Part shown: in pieces, positions 37,135 through 47,874 of the stretch
How positions within the stretch are numbered: position 1 is the first letter of the stretch
Layout of the letters: each line of letters begins with the position of its first letter
DNA from: Pachydiplax longipennis
Lineage: Eukaryota; Arthropoda; Insecta; Odonata; Libellulidae
Assembly (NCBI GenBank): GCA_036926295.1
Contig: JAVFKF010000001.1
Coordinates: 26,386,001 to 26,450,000 of the forward strand
Direction of reading: 5' to 3'
Length of the DNA stretch: 64,000 nt
Position numbers and translations under genes: made by a program
Notes under the pieces: generated by a model
Told to the model about the DNA's origin: nothing
Seen by the model: only the letters and a program-made list of their open reading frames with translations
The model's database searches: none

Positions 37135-39940
37135 AAGGCAGTCTTATCTTCTCTACGAACCAATAATATAATGAATACAGGCAGTTTTATCTCTTCTTAA
37201 GTTGTTGTTATGTTGTCTAAAAAATTAATAATGCATAGCAATGATCAAATTCTTTATAGTATTGAAGTAAAATAATAATTAAATACTTTCATTATGAATT
37301 TTAAAACCAATCGCAGCACTCGCATACAAGAATGAGGAAGCAATTTGGATGCATGTTCTTTTTAGCTATTATTGGTTGGTAACTACTGGCAAATAACGAC
37401 TTCCATACCCCAATAGATTTTATTAACCCTTCGAGGCTTGTTTTCTTACATCGCATACCCTTACGTACAACATCACATTCCTTTTACCGCCAGCCGTTTA
37501 TTTTTTAACTTCCATGCTTCCTTTTATTTACTTTCTCCGCAAATTCTGCCTTTTCCCTCCCTCGGCCAAGAGAGCGCATCCTTCCAACCAACATCGGGAT
37601 ATCGATTCACCGGAAATCAGTAACGTCACTCAAAGGGACTTTGCTGCAGGAGAGAGAGAAAGGGAGAAAATTCTAGAGGGAGAGAGCGAAAGTTAGTGGG
37701 GACACGTGAAAGGGATGATTGGGGCAGAATAGGAGAAGCGGTTGGGTTTTGAGAGTTAGGTCCCTGAGGGGGCGTGCATGCATGAGTGTGGGAAGGTTTG
37801 TCGGGAAGGTATCGGAAAGAGGATAAGGGATGGAGGATTTGAGGAGGTGGTTGTAGAGGCTTTGATTGGCCGGGTGAGAGTAAAAAGAATGGCAAACAGA
37901 AGGGTGGTGTGGTAGAAGAAGGCAGATGTATCCGGAAGGATCAATTGATTTCTACCCTTGTTCTGGTAGGTTAGGATCTCCCGTAGGACCGAATGCGTGT
38001 TTGATTCCAAAAGGTGGGATCTAATGGAATGAGGTTGTAATGAAGTGGGAGGAGACGATGGGAAAAAGGTTCGGGAGACGGATTGAAGGATGTAAGGCGA
38101 ATTATAAGATAATGCTGAGATGTTTCCTGTAGCAGCGAGTAAATTACGGTGGATCAGTCATCTGGAGGTCTCCTCGTTTTGACTCAACCTGTCAATTTCT
38201 TACCTAAATCGTATTTTCATCTAATGAAATTTGGTAGGTTTATTGTCAGTATTATAGGTTTATTAGTCTCCGATCTTGAGGGTAGAGAGAAGGGAGGCCA
38301 ACTTGAACCTAACCTCGCCTTAATAAAGAGTTTACTCATTCATTTATTCCAATGTTAATCGATCCCATTTCAGCTCGGTGTTGACATGACATAGCCTGCC
38401 TTTTGTTTTTACTATTTGTAGTATCTAATAGATACGAATTCAATGTAAACATTTTCAAGTTACTTATTTTCTAACTATGAATTTCACATAGAATTTGAAG
38501 CAAACAAACTAAACACGTGAACCCTATTCAAAACGTTTTTATATTTGTTCTAAAGAATCAAATTAATGAAGAATGACGCTATTCCAGGTGCGTACGATAC
38601 GTTTAGAGTAACGTTCCTCTGGTTTTATGCTCGATCCTACTTAACCAAGTACTGTAATGGAATAGATAATGTCTAATGTTTTGGCAAACATATCTAACGA
38701 TAATTTTCATAAAAATTAGTCAGTTTGAGTAATGCAATTTAGAACGTTCTCTGGGAGACATCTTTATTATAAATAAAAACTGCTTTCCCGTGTACGAAAA
38801 TTTAACAGACATTGAATTGCCTCCTGATTTGACGAATAATCTAGGATATTTAGCAAAAATTTCCCACTCCGAACCTATTTGCCCCAACTTATTCGCACGC
38901 AACCCTATGGCACCGATTTTGGCACAGACGTCACTCCGAGAGAGCTCCTAAGCCTTTCATAAGAAGTCTGAAATCCTGAAAAAACTTCTCCGTAAAGCTG
39001 CACACCAGGGGTCCCTTCCCCAGCATTCCGACCCATTCAGCCCTTAATGGTCCCATTATATTTCCTCCACTTCCAAAACCTGCCATCTTTTTATCAATTT
39101 AATTATCCCCCTTCTCTCGCCCAACTATTCAAACTCCTCTTCCCCAAATTTTTGCGCCTAGTACTCCCGAAATCCCATCATCCCTTTCCCATACCTTTTT
39201 CAAACTCCCTCCATAATTTCTCCGCACCACCTTTTCTTTAAACTTCTTTCCAAGCACACCTCCGCTGCCGTACACAACTAATCCGTTTTATGACTTCCCC
39301 TCTTCCTCCCACTCACCTATTTAATCACTCATCCGCCATCTCCTCCCACCGCGCCTTCCCTTTCTTACTAATCTTCTCGAACCCTTCCTTTCTTCTTCCA
39401 TTCTCTTATCGTAGCAATTCTCCGGAGCATTTAGCAGTCTCTTTATCGCCCACGATATTTCATCCCTTCGACCTTGGTGAGGTTTATTTTTGCTGTTCCC
39501 GCTAACTGCCTTCGGAGTCGAAGCGCGTGCAAGTCGGAGGAACGTCTGCCTACGGAATGTGCAAAACATTAAGGATTTAGGCTATAGGATAGCATAATAA
39601 GCTGATTTTGAACCAAAATGCGATTTTAATGTAGTATCAAAGTTTATGAAATATCAATTTTTGACTTGTTAAAACATACCTATGTACAGTGAAATTAAAA
39701 GATTATGGCCCTTATGTAGAAGCTATTTTCAAGTCCAGACTAGTCTACCTTCAAGAAATTCTGATGATAAGGGGTTTTGGTGGATTAAATCACTTAGCCA
39801 GAACAGTGTATTGCAATATATGTTTGAAAGTCAGACATATTCTAACATTCTCTACTGATCTTCTGCACAGACAAGGGCAACAAGCTTTCAATTTCACTGT
39901 ACAATGGTGGTAATATTCTAACTTTTATTAACATTTATTG
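37135..39940. other. Gene-free stretch with purine- and pyrimidine-rich tracts
   Basis: Purine-rich at about 37640-38110 and pyrimidine-rich at about 38990-39480. These may be old LINE bodies, since similar strand bias marks the relics at 42175 and 58606, but no protein motif could be read. Confidence 0.35.
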
Positions 39941-39944
39941 TAAA

Positions 39945-40000
39945 ATTAGGCACCTACTGATGGGTCCCTTTTGGCTCAGGAAGATCTTGGCTGTAATCTT
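39945..40000 (+). repeat. Hairpin-tail retroposon 3' end (family R2), copy 3
   Basis: TTAGGCACCTACTGATGGGT, then CCCTTTTGGCTCAGG. More diverged than copies 1 and 2. It lies directly before a copy of family R1 (40010). Confidence 0.5.
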
Positions 40001-40009
40001 TGTTACAAT

Positions 40010-40220
40010 ATATGATTCTGAATTTGCTCATGGAGTTTCGTTACTAGATATGTTGATAACGATATCTATCGCTACAAACGAAGCATATTGAAACAAACAC
40101 TGATACAGAATATAAAGATGTGTATTTTTAGGTATGTTATAGTGTTTGTGTATTCGTTTGTAGCGATTAGATTGTTTGCTGAAATATATTTATTTCAACG
40201 GAATATTGGTGGTATGAGAA
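40010..40220 (+). repeat. Dispersed repeat family R1, copy 2
   Basis: Contains TTCTGAATTTGCTCATGG, ACACTGATACAGAATATAAA, GTGTATTTTTAGGTATGTT and AGCGATTAGATTGTTTG, collinear with copies 1 and 3. The short open frame at 40088-40330 overlaps it and is not taken as a gene. Confidence 0.7.
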
Positions 40221-40334
40221 GAGAAATTAATAAAGTATATTTAATGGTATTTGATAGCAAATTTAACGTGGTTTTAAGTCTAAATTATGCATTTGGCATC
40301 AATATGGAATATATTAAAAAATTCCAATGATTGA

Positions 40335-42170
40335 ACACACTTTTCGGTTCAGTAGTACAATCACCCCTAAATTACGCATGTGGGGGAAACAGTAATATTG
40401 ATTCAAGTATTGGAGGATATTGTACAATTGAGTTGATGGCCACTCAGGCTTCCAAATAGCTCACAGGAGTGCCATATAGATCACAGCACTAGCATTAACT
40501 TACATAGTTACTCTTGCAAACAGCCATAAACAATTGACAGCTTTTTTTATCTTTATTCGAGCTAGTAATTAGTTGTGATGGGTTAGGTTACGTCGCGTTG
40601 GGTTCGGAGAGTAAAAAAGAGAGTGCTACTATCTTAGCGGTAGTTTCACGGCAATTATGTTAGAGGAAAGATTTCACAATTAAATATGATTGCGATGGAG
40701 ATTCTACAGTTGGTAGACCTTAGGAGCATGTGTGATGATCCACTCAAATTGTATGATTGATCCACTTGTTCTAATGAAAATTGTTCAAACTATGACGAAA
40801 GTTTATTATTTGATTTGAAAATTCGGTATTTGGAAACTATGAAATGAATCTAAGAAACATTTTGTGAATATAGCCACAAATTTAACCAAATATGACCATA
40901 TATCACAATGAAAATCAAGAATGTTACTATGCATACCAATGTTATTAAATAACTAAAAACTGTAAGTATATTTTTTTAACTGTAACTGTATTTTTTGCTC
41001 CGAGAGTCGCTCCGGTTTAATCGAAGCGCTAAAGTTCAGTTTAGTTCCTGTCTCCAGCGGATTCCAAAATTCTATTTAAGCTTATAAGTAAGGTTTTAAT
41101 TACGTTTAGCTTACAACAGCATGATATTTTTAATATAAAAGAATACTTTGCTTGGTTAAACTTAAATAGAGTTAAATAAGGAAAAACAATCAAGATATGA
41201 GATTAGCTACTTCAGTAATAATATCAAGCATTCATCTGTTTTTTCTTTGTAAAGTGGTTTTGAATGTTTTAAGTAATAAATTAGAATAATTTTCATAACT
41301 CGTGATATCAGAGGCATTTTAATCTTGTAAATATTTTTTTATATCATGAACTATATTACCATCATTAATTTAGATTTATTATTTTTCCAGCACTAATAAT
41401 TACAATAGGGATTGCTTGCTTTGCCTTCACGAGGGCAAAAAATACGTACAGTGAATAGCTTTCAGTAATTCCAGAATTGATATTATCCATCACTCGCTTG
41501 TCATCTCTGTTGATGTTTCCCAATAGAGAGGTATCCAAATAGTAATAGATCCTGAAGGCAAAGAGGTGACGGTTATTTGGAAATTATCTCCTTCAACAGT
41601 GACGAAAATCTCGACAGCGTATCATTCAAAGTTGACTCGTGAACCGATGCGATGATCGATCTCCCTGCGAAATGTGTACCTGTTTTTCCACTTTATTATA
41701 TCCTACATCCCGAATTTTCCTAGTGGGACCAATAACGTCATATCTCATCAAATTTCTCTCCAGCACTTCAAATCACGTTTGACACTATCTATTTATTTAC
41801 AAAACCGAAATTCCAGTAGATATTCACCACCCATAGGTGGTGAGGTAAATATTTTCATCGGCCAGTTGTGACGCGTAAATTTGACAGGATCACATTCTGC
41901 GTTTATTCCTATAGATAAAAACTACAGCTATCTCTTCCCTGATTTTTCTAATGCTGAAACTATTCACATACCATTATTCCCAGCCGATGATCCGAAAAAG
42001 GATTCTAACTCCTAAAACGTTCTACTTCTTTCTCGAATACCCTTTTCTCTCATTTCTTCTTCGATCTCTTCCCTTCCTTCTATAAGAAACCCCTAAATCA
42101 CTTTCCCTCTAATACCAATTATATTTGTACCCTTCATCCTTTTTTCCAACCGCATTTTTCTTATCTTTTT
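40335..42170. other. Gene-free stretch
   Basis: AT-rich. The last part (about 41990-42170) is pyrimidine-rich and may be the 3' end of the RTE-like relic that follows. Confidence 0.4.
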
Positions 42171-42174
42171 CCCT

Positions 42175-42593
42175 CTCTGCTGTCTTCAGTCCTTCAATTC
42201 GTTTGCAACAGCTCATCATCTGGATCGCTCTTACTCCTTCCTCTACATTTCTGTATATGATCTGCAGTGCACGTCCCTAATTATCTGCTGCATGTACTCA
42301 AGTCTTGATCTTCCCCTGCTTCTCTTACCCCCCAAGTAACCCTCAAGTAAAATTTTTAAAACCTCTTCATGGCGCGTAACACGTCGAATAAGTTCATCTC
42401 GACTTTTTAAAGCACATCTCCAAAACCGTCTCTCTCCTCAAATCCTCCTTAAATATTCGTAATTTGCTGATCTTACCCATCCGTTAAATCCTAACATTTT
42501 CCTTTTGGGCCTCGTTTCGAAATATTCTAACATTTTCTTTTTTCTACCCCGCAGTCCAAGACTCTTGGCCATGTAATTTAATACTCCATATAT
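42175..42593 (-). mobile_element. RTE-like LINE relic, C-terminal part
   Basis: On the minus strand the translation contains RDELIRRVTRHEEVLKILLE, then GYLGGKRSRGRSRLEYMQQI and IRDVHCRSYTEM. This is the typical end of RTE-type LINE pol proteins (RRDELIGHVLRH...LEGxxxGKRxRGRPRxKY). Several in-frame stops and a frameshift make it a pseudogene. Its upstream part continues across an insertion at 43089-43370. Confidence 0.85.
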
Positions 42594-42735
42594 TATAAGG
42601 GAGTTTCCAGTTAGCTATGTTAGCAACGCGTCCGACTTCACAAACGGTCCCGGGTTCGATTCCCCGTGCGAGCCCACGGGCGAAATTACCTCAACCCTTG
42701 AAACACTTTTAACAATATTAATAATTAATTAATAT
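42594..42735 (+). mobile_element. tRNA-derived SINE-like head in composite insertion
   Basis: Contains a D-arm-like TTAGCTATGTTAGCAACGC and a perfect Pol III box B (GGTTCGATTCC) in the context CCCGGGTTCGATTCCCCGTG. The body motif GGGCGAAATTACCTC recurs in other copies in the window. It ends in an AAT-rich tail next to a LINE fragment. Confidence 0.7.
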
Positions 42736-43088
42736 TAATAATACTTCAGATTTGACAGCAGTGTTTCAGCTGTAATAGAATCCCTCGGTTGGGATTCGCT
42801 TAGTGATAGAAGACTTGATTACCGTGGGAAGCTTTTTAATAAATTTATCACTTCGGATCTCGGGGAGGAGGTAGTTGATATTGTCATGTTAGTAGCGTAC
42901 GTGATCTTCGAGAAAAACGTTGAAGCGTTACAGGGAAGTAGTTGGCTGGAAAGATAGTTATTTCTGGTCATATTTTCCGCGAAGTATTAGAGAAGCCAAC
43001 AGCAGTCAACGGTAGATAGGGTTTTCGGTGTTTTACACCCCCTGCCATGCGCCAGTGGCGGTTTGCAGGGTTTAAATGTAAATGTAAA
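42736..43088 (+). mobile_element. 5'-truncated LINE fragment in composite insertion
   Basis: Plus-strand translation gives GWDSLSDRRLDYRGKLFNKF and then DLGEEVVDIV, parallel to GWASLKERRLEARLRLLNKF and HDVVDIM of the LINE at 8691-9138. The 3' end has CACCCCCTGCCATGCGCC, GGCGGTTTGCAGGG and an (AAATGT)n tail. It belongs to the same LINE family, with stops later in the frame. Confidence 0.75.
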
Positions 43089-43370
43089 TATATGAAACTT
43101 TAGGAATCTTTTTCTCGTTTCCAGATCGATTTCTTTACCTCTCAACATTTTATATTAACTATCAAACCCTGCTTTTGCTTTTCTATTTCTGCTTCAAATA
43201 TCTCTTTCACTCCACTCATCATTAGTTTTTTTCACAGCCCAAGTACGTTAACCCTCCTACTTTCTCCAACATTTCCCCATTTAATAGTTATCTATTTATC
43301 CACCTGTTTTTTCCCTTCTTCTGCCTCCTGCGACAGATTAGTTTCCTGCAAATGGATTTTTTTACGAGTC
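43089..43370 (-). mobile_element. RTE-like LINE relic, upstream part (split from 42175-42593)
   Basis: Minus-strand frames give MLEKVGGLTYLGCEKN, KEIFEAEIEKQKQG and EIDLETRKRFLKFHI. These match the LINE segment '...YLGC...EIxxRIxxAKxAF...LxTRKRLLKxYIW'. Stops and frameshifts are present. The reading frame at 43089 resumes at 42593 if the intervening insert and one TATAT copy are removed. Confidence 0.75.
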
Positions 43371-44072
43371 CTCCAGTGTAAATCTCAATCAATTAGAATG
43401 AAACAGAGGGAAAAAAAGCAGCTCACTGTGACCCAACTCGACCACTGAGGCTCCCAACGAATCAATCAATCTCTATATCTCATTCCCTCTTATCTGCAGC
43501 GCATTTAATCTTTTTTGTCGCCTATTTGGGAATTCTATTTCCTTTTTGTGTTCCTTTGACTATGGAGGCATTCTTGGTGTATTTCATGCACTCAGCGATA
43601 ATCCTAGCGATTTAATGACTCAAATTTGTTATCCTTTAATGATCTATTTACATGGCTGTAGATTTTCCCATCTAGTCCTTGTAATGGCTTCATTTAGGAG
43701 AAAAGTGGCACTTTGCGTCGATCAGAGGTTCTCATGAGTGATGTATAATTGAATAATCATTGTAACGAAAGTAACGTTAATGCTCCTGACATATCGCTAA
43801 TAGCACTGATGAATGTCTTCATTAAACATACATATTAAAAATTTTTCCGTGTTCAATCAAGTAGAAAATAAATCTATGTGAATATTTAGTAGTTTAAATG
43901 TCTACGCATCTCAAAGGATTATTATTGTATAGGGATACATCCTGTGAGAATAATTCATGCTTCATTTCTTCATCGAAGCAAACAGAGATAATTTTCAAAT
44001 TTCTAGATTTGTTTTCAAATTTCCAGAGATAATTTTCAAATTTCAAAATCTCCCGATTTCAGAATTGAGATT

Positions 44073-44168
44073 GAGTGGCTCGGTAGTTCAGTGGTTAGAA
44101 CGCCTACCCGGAAGTGGGAGACCTGGGTTCGAGTCCCAGCCAAATCACAACTTTTCACTTCTCGTAGA
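44073..44168 (+). mobile_element. tRNA-like SINE head
   Basis: Box A TAGTTCAGTGG and box B GGTTCGAGTCC fit the Pol III consensus. D-stem GTTC/GAAC and T-stem CTGGG/CCCAG pair. The anticodon arm CCTAC/GTGGG leaves only a 6-base loop and the acceptor ends pair poorly, so this is a tRNA-derived element rather than a working tRNA. ATTTTCAAATTT occurs at 44169-44180 and upstream at 44032-44043, a possible target repeat, though that word is repeated several times there. Confidence 0.65.
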
Positions 44169-44849
44169 ATTTTCAAATTTTAAATGAATCTCGATTTTTT
44201 ATATCTTGATACCAGATTTCGTGCCACACCTCCATTATTTCCGCAGATTAAATTTTTGTAACTGCAGAGTTTAATATTTTGTCCTATTTATCTCGAGTCC
44301 TTACATTAACGTGATCGTTTTTCCGATGGTTATTCTATGATTTCATATGAACGTTTTTCAATGAGAACGCTTTTCATAAACCTAACAAAAATAACGATAA
44401 AATTACGGTGGTGAAACGGAATTAAGCACTGTACGATGTAAAATTATTATTGTACGCTTTTGAACAGCGTTGCAAGTTTATTGAAATTTCGTTAATTTCT
44501 CCACAGCTGTTTTTATGCAATGAACCGTTCAGTCTAAAAGCAAAATAGCCGTGAACTGCACTAATATGGGTAAATAGTGGAATCATTTAATAATATTATC
44601 ATCTAATTACATTAAACATTCCGTCTATGATTTTATTGCGCATAAAATCTAAAGTAGATTATTCAATAAACCTCAATGCGAATCCTATCTCTGAAAACCT
44701 CTCATAAATATAAAATACGATTTACAATACTCATTTTAGATCATTTATGCTTCTATTCACCATAATAAACATCTTTTCATCCCTTTTCAGTATTCATAAT
44801 GACATTTTTTGCATCATGAGACTCAAAAGAGGACAAAACATTCATTTTG

Positions 44850-44995
44850 GAGTTCCCCGATAGCAAATCGGTCAACGCGATCTACTATGATGAAAAAGTT
44901 CTTGGGTTCGATTTTCTTTTGGAGGCCTTCATGTGCAAAATAACCTTAGCTATCGAAGCGCTAAAAAATTCAACTAATTCACTGTTGTAATCGCT
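44850..44995 (+). mobile_element. tRNA-derived SINE-like copy
   Basis: Box-A-like TAGCAAATCGGTCAACGCG, box B GGGTTCGATT, and the body AAAATAACCTTAGCTATCGA with GAAGC, shared with the copy at 45062. Confidence 0.6.
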
Positions 44996-45061
44996 TCACA
45001 GCAATATGGATTTGTCCGAGTATATTCATGTTTATTGTAAAATCATTCTAATGAATTGTTT

Positions 45062-45180
45062 TGGAGATCTCGAATTGCCAAGTGGGCAGCGCTTTCAACT
45101 TTCTTTAAAGCGGTCCTGGGATCGACTCCCGGGGTCTGTCTGAGCGAAAGACCTTAGCGGTCGAAGTACATTAAAAACGT
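45062..45180 (+). mobile_element. tRNA-derived SINE-like copy
   Basis: D-arm-like TTGCCAAGTGGGCAGCGC, box B GGGATCGACTCCC, body GCGAAAGACCTTAGCGGTCG with AAGTAC. Best preserved body of the family. Confidence 0.6.
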
Positions 45181-45687
45181 ATGTAATGTTTAAAGAAAGT
45201 ATAGGGGATCAATCTTAAGAAATGGAATTATCTTTCTCGGAATAAAATGACCTTTATCACCTGCTTTGTTTTATCTCATCGCGTACTAATTAAACAAAAT
45301 TTATTTTACGTATATTTTTACTCGGTAATTGCATCGTAATATTTTTGAGATAAAGGTAAAAAGCAATCAAATGGTTAGTGTTTTTATTTGATCTATAAAT
45401 ACATTATATTGATTAAGAATTAAAAATGGATGTGGTTCAGGAAAATGAATCTAAAATGATTACCTACCATGTGTCTACATTATTAGAATTCATCAACAAA
45501 ATGAAAGAAAAATAATGAATTTTAAAAGGTTCATTATCTCCAAGTTGCAATCTCGGTTTAATTCAGAACACGCGCATTTTCATCAGTGTAAGACGGCAAT
45601 AAAGATCATTTAATTTTAAGTGATGGTAACCGGTTGATGTAACAGATGTGGCGGAGGCGATTGGCTTCTTAGATTAACAGGTCTCAG

Positions 45688-45936
45688 GTGTTCCAAGAGA
45701 AGGGTGCTTCAGTGAGCATGAAAGACATCGTTCCGATGGAGTGGGTCGTTGCGGGCATTTCTATTGATTTCGCTATGAATTATGGTGGAGAGGATATGAC
45801 TGGGACAGGAAGAAGGTTTGACCGAAGTATAATAGCGGAAGAAGAATCCTTAATTCTTTCACAATCTTTTATTTATACTCTGAACGTTAAAGCTGGATTA
45901 TTCAAATTCTTATTACCATTGTGTTTCAAAGAATAG
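45688..45936 (+). other. Unrecognised short open frame, doubtful
   Basis: An 82-codon ATG frame with balanced composition (for example DIVPMEWVVAGISIDFAMNY), preceded by AG dinucleotides that could act as splice acceptors. No family was recognised and no partner exon was found. The last third becomes hydrophobic and AT-rich. It could be a chance frame or an old exon. Confidence 0.15.
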
Positions 45937-45939
45937 GAA

Positions 45940-47270
45940 CGAACCAACTGAATCGATTTCGAGAAAATATTACATCAAGTTATATTTATAAATTGTTAAT
46001 TATATTTTAAATTAATTTGGATTATGAATAATACTTATATTAAAATAGTATTAGAGCTATCCTTCCTAGCATTGATTGCAGCTACAACAGGAAGCGATTT
46101 TATCTCTTAGCTATTCAGTCTTTGCCTTCTCGATTAACATCGTTCGAATTATTGTTAAATGTCCTCATTATAATTCCAATATTATTTAGCATAATGGAAT
46201 TTACCTTCAATATCTTTCATTATCACACGCTTTAAGGTTACAATTTCGTCAAAAGATTTTTGGTAAAGGGTGGTGCAATATTGTAAAGCGGTCTTTATCT
46301 TGGAAGGCAAAGTATTCTACACGCAAAGTGATTGCCTTTCCATGTATTAATTGGTTAAATCGTCCAAAGGTAAGGAATTTAATTGTACAGATTAGAGAAT
46401 CCTCAGTTATGTTGATGAAAGTCTCAAATGGGAAGATTCAAGAATTAGACGAGAATTGATCTTTCCGCCTCAAGAGATAATATTTACGGGAGTCCGCGCT
46501 CCTCTATTTCTAGAGCGGCGAGTTAATAATCTGCCGTGATTGGAACAGAACTTCATCAGGACGATTATGGAAAACTCTCGCGAGATAGAATTCGAAGCGA
46601 AATTTGGCTCGAATTACTTTTTGGTCCGTTTATCCTAAGTAACTGCAGTACAGCACTGCAACTCGCAGCAAACAGCCTCTCTAAATAATCAATGCAACTC
46701 TATTCCTTCTTTCGTTTGTCAGCCACGGCGTAGTTTCTGTTGGTTTTCAGTGCGCCGCACATCCTGTGCGTTGCGTTCAATTGGACGAGTTTATTTGCAG
46801 ATCGATCGCGCCAAGCACTTCCTACTGTTTGCTCCGGAGCAATAACGCTGCCCGAGTAAATAAAATCCATAAACGCGTACAAAATTTATCGCCTTGTTAT
46901 TCCTCAATGATCATCTGAATATTACACTACATTGGCATTTTACGGCAGACATCATTTTCCCTCTCGACTTCAAAGCTTTCGACGCCGACGTCGAAAAGAA
47001 GCGCGGCATCGCTTTGTAGTCTCGGTTCATCGATCGACGGCGACTCGTCGTGCATATAATTACAAGATGCAAAAAACAGGTTTATATTACGCTTTATTTC
47101 CTTCAGAATTTAAAATTGGCCTTTATCAAGTGCCGTACATAATTCCTACACTGAAATGAGCGCAGGGTTACACGACTGAAACGAAAAACTCAATCCTCTA
47201 CGTATTACTTCCAAACGTCTGTTTTCGGTGACCAGCGCTTCACTCCTTTCAAACTCCGTCAAAACATATA
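45940..47270. other. Gene-free stretch with a GC-richer island
   Basis: The block at about 46480-47060 is GC-richer and has a small hairpin (TTTCGACG/CGTCGAAA near 46978). No gene recognised. Confidence 0.35.
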
Positions 47271-47272
47271 CG

Positions 47273-47381
47273 AGGATGGTCTGAGAAGTTTCGGACCCCA
47301 GATTTTTCAGAAATCTTCAGAAAATTTTCAGAAAACATGTCGAGAAACGGCGAAATTTCGGAAACTTTTCAGACCACCCAT
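47273..47381 (-). mobile_element. Small TIR element (MITE), copy 3
   Basis: Reverse orientation. Ends are GGTCTGAGAAGTTTCGG and GAAACTTTTCAGACCACCC. The interior matches the other copies as reverse complement, including the CATGTCGAGAAACGGCGAAA block. Confidence 0.8.
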
Positions 47382-47433
47382 GCATAAAGGTGAAGGCAGA
47401 AATAATTATTTCCAAGTTTCTCAAGAATACTTT

Positions 47434-47538
47434 TGTTGTAGGGCAATTTATATTGGAAAAACAGGCAAACATTTACACACTAGGATTACAGAACACAGAC
47501 AATGTTTTAATAACGGTTCACAGGCACTACATTTTTAA
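47434..47538 (+). mobile_element. Penelope-like element GIY-YIG endonuclease fragment
   Basis: Open frame CCRAIYIGKTGKHLHTRITE followed by HRQCF and a stop. This matches the GIY-YIG segment of Penelope retroelements (C-x-C...VYIGxTGRxLxxRIxEH). Only this piece of the protein remains. The region just upstream (47386-47433) may continue it. Confidence 0.65.
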
Positions 47539-47629
47539 CATATAAGCGACACACCATTTTAATGAGGAAGTATCCTGCTAAAAATAGACAAACGAATAAA
47601 AATACACAATTTGTTCAAAATATCGAGCT

Positions 47630-47870
47630 AAAATTTGAATTTGTGCATAGTCTCGTTACAAGATATGTAGATATCGATATCTATCAATAAAAATCTGGAA
47701 TATAGAACGGGCACTGATACAGAATATGAAGGTGTTTTTAAGAGATGCTTAAGTGTTTTTGTATTCATGTGTAGTGATTTTAGCGTTTTTTAAATGTATT
47801 TGGATGGGGAAATAGAGTATCAGCGTCCATCTGCAAAATTCTCGCATGGAACAACTTAGCAAAATTAGTT
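47630..47870 (+). repeat. Dispersed repeat family R1, copy 3
   Basis: Shares with 8341-8595 and 40010-40220 the blocks ACTGATACAGAATATGAAGG, GTGTTTTTGTATTC and AAATGTATTTGGATGGGGA. It lies about 90 bp after the Penelope GIY-YIG fragment, so it may be the 3' non-coding part of such an element. Confidence 0.65.
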
Positions 47871-47874
47871 TTGT

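Noticed and set aside
44073..44168. Functional tRNA gene
   Set aside because: Box A, box B, D-stem and T-stem are good, but the acceptor stem pairs poorly and the anticodon loop has 6 bases. Similar box B copies occur elsewhere, so a SINE head is preferred.
43957..44187. 76-codon plus-strand frame over the tRNA-like element
   Set aside because: The frame (LSGSVVQWLERLPGS) is simply the translation of the SINE head and its flanks.
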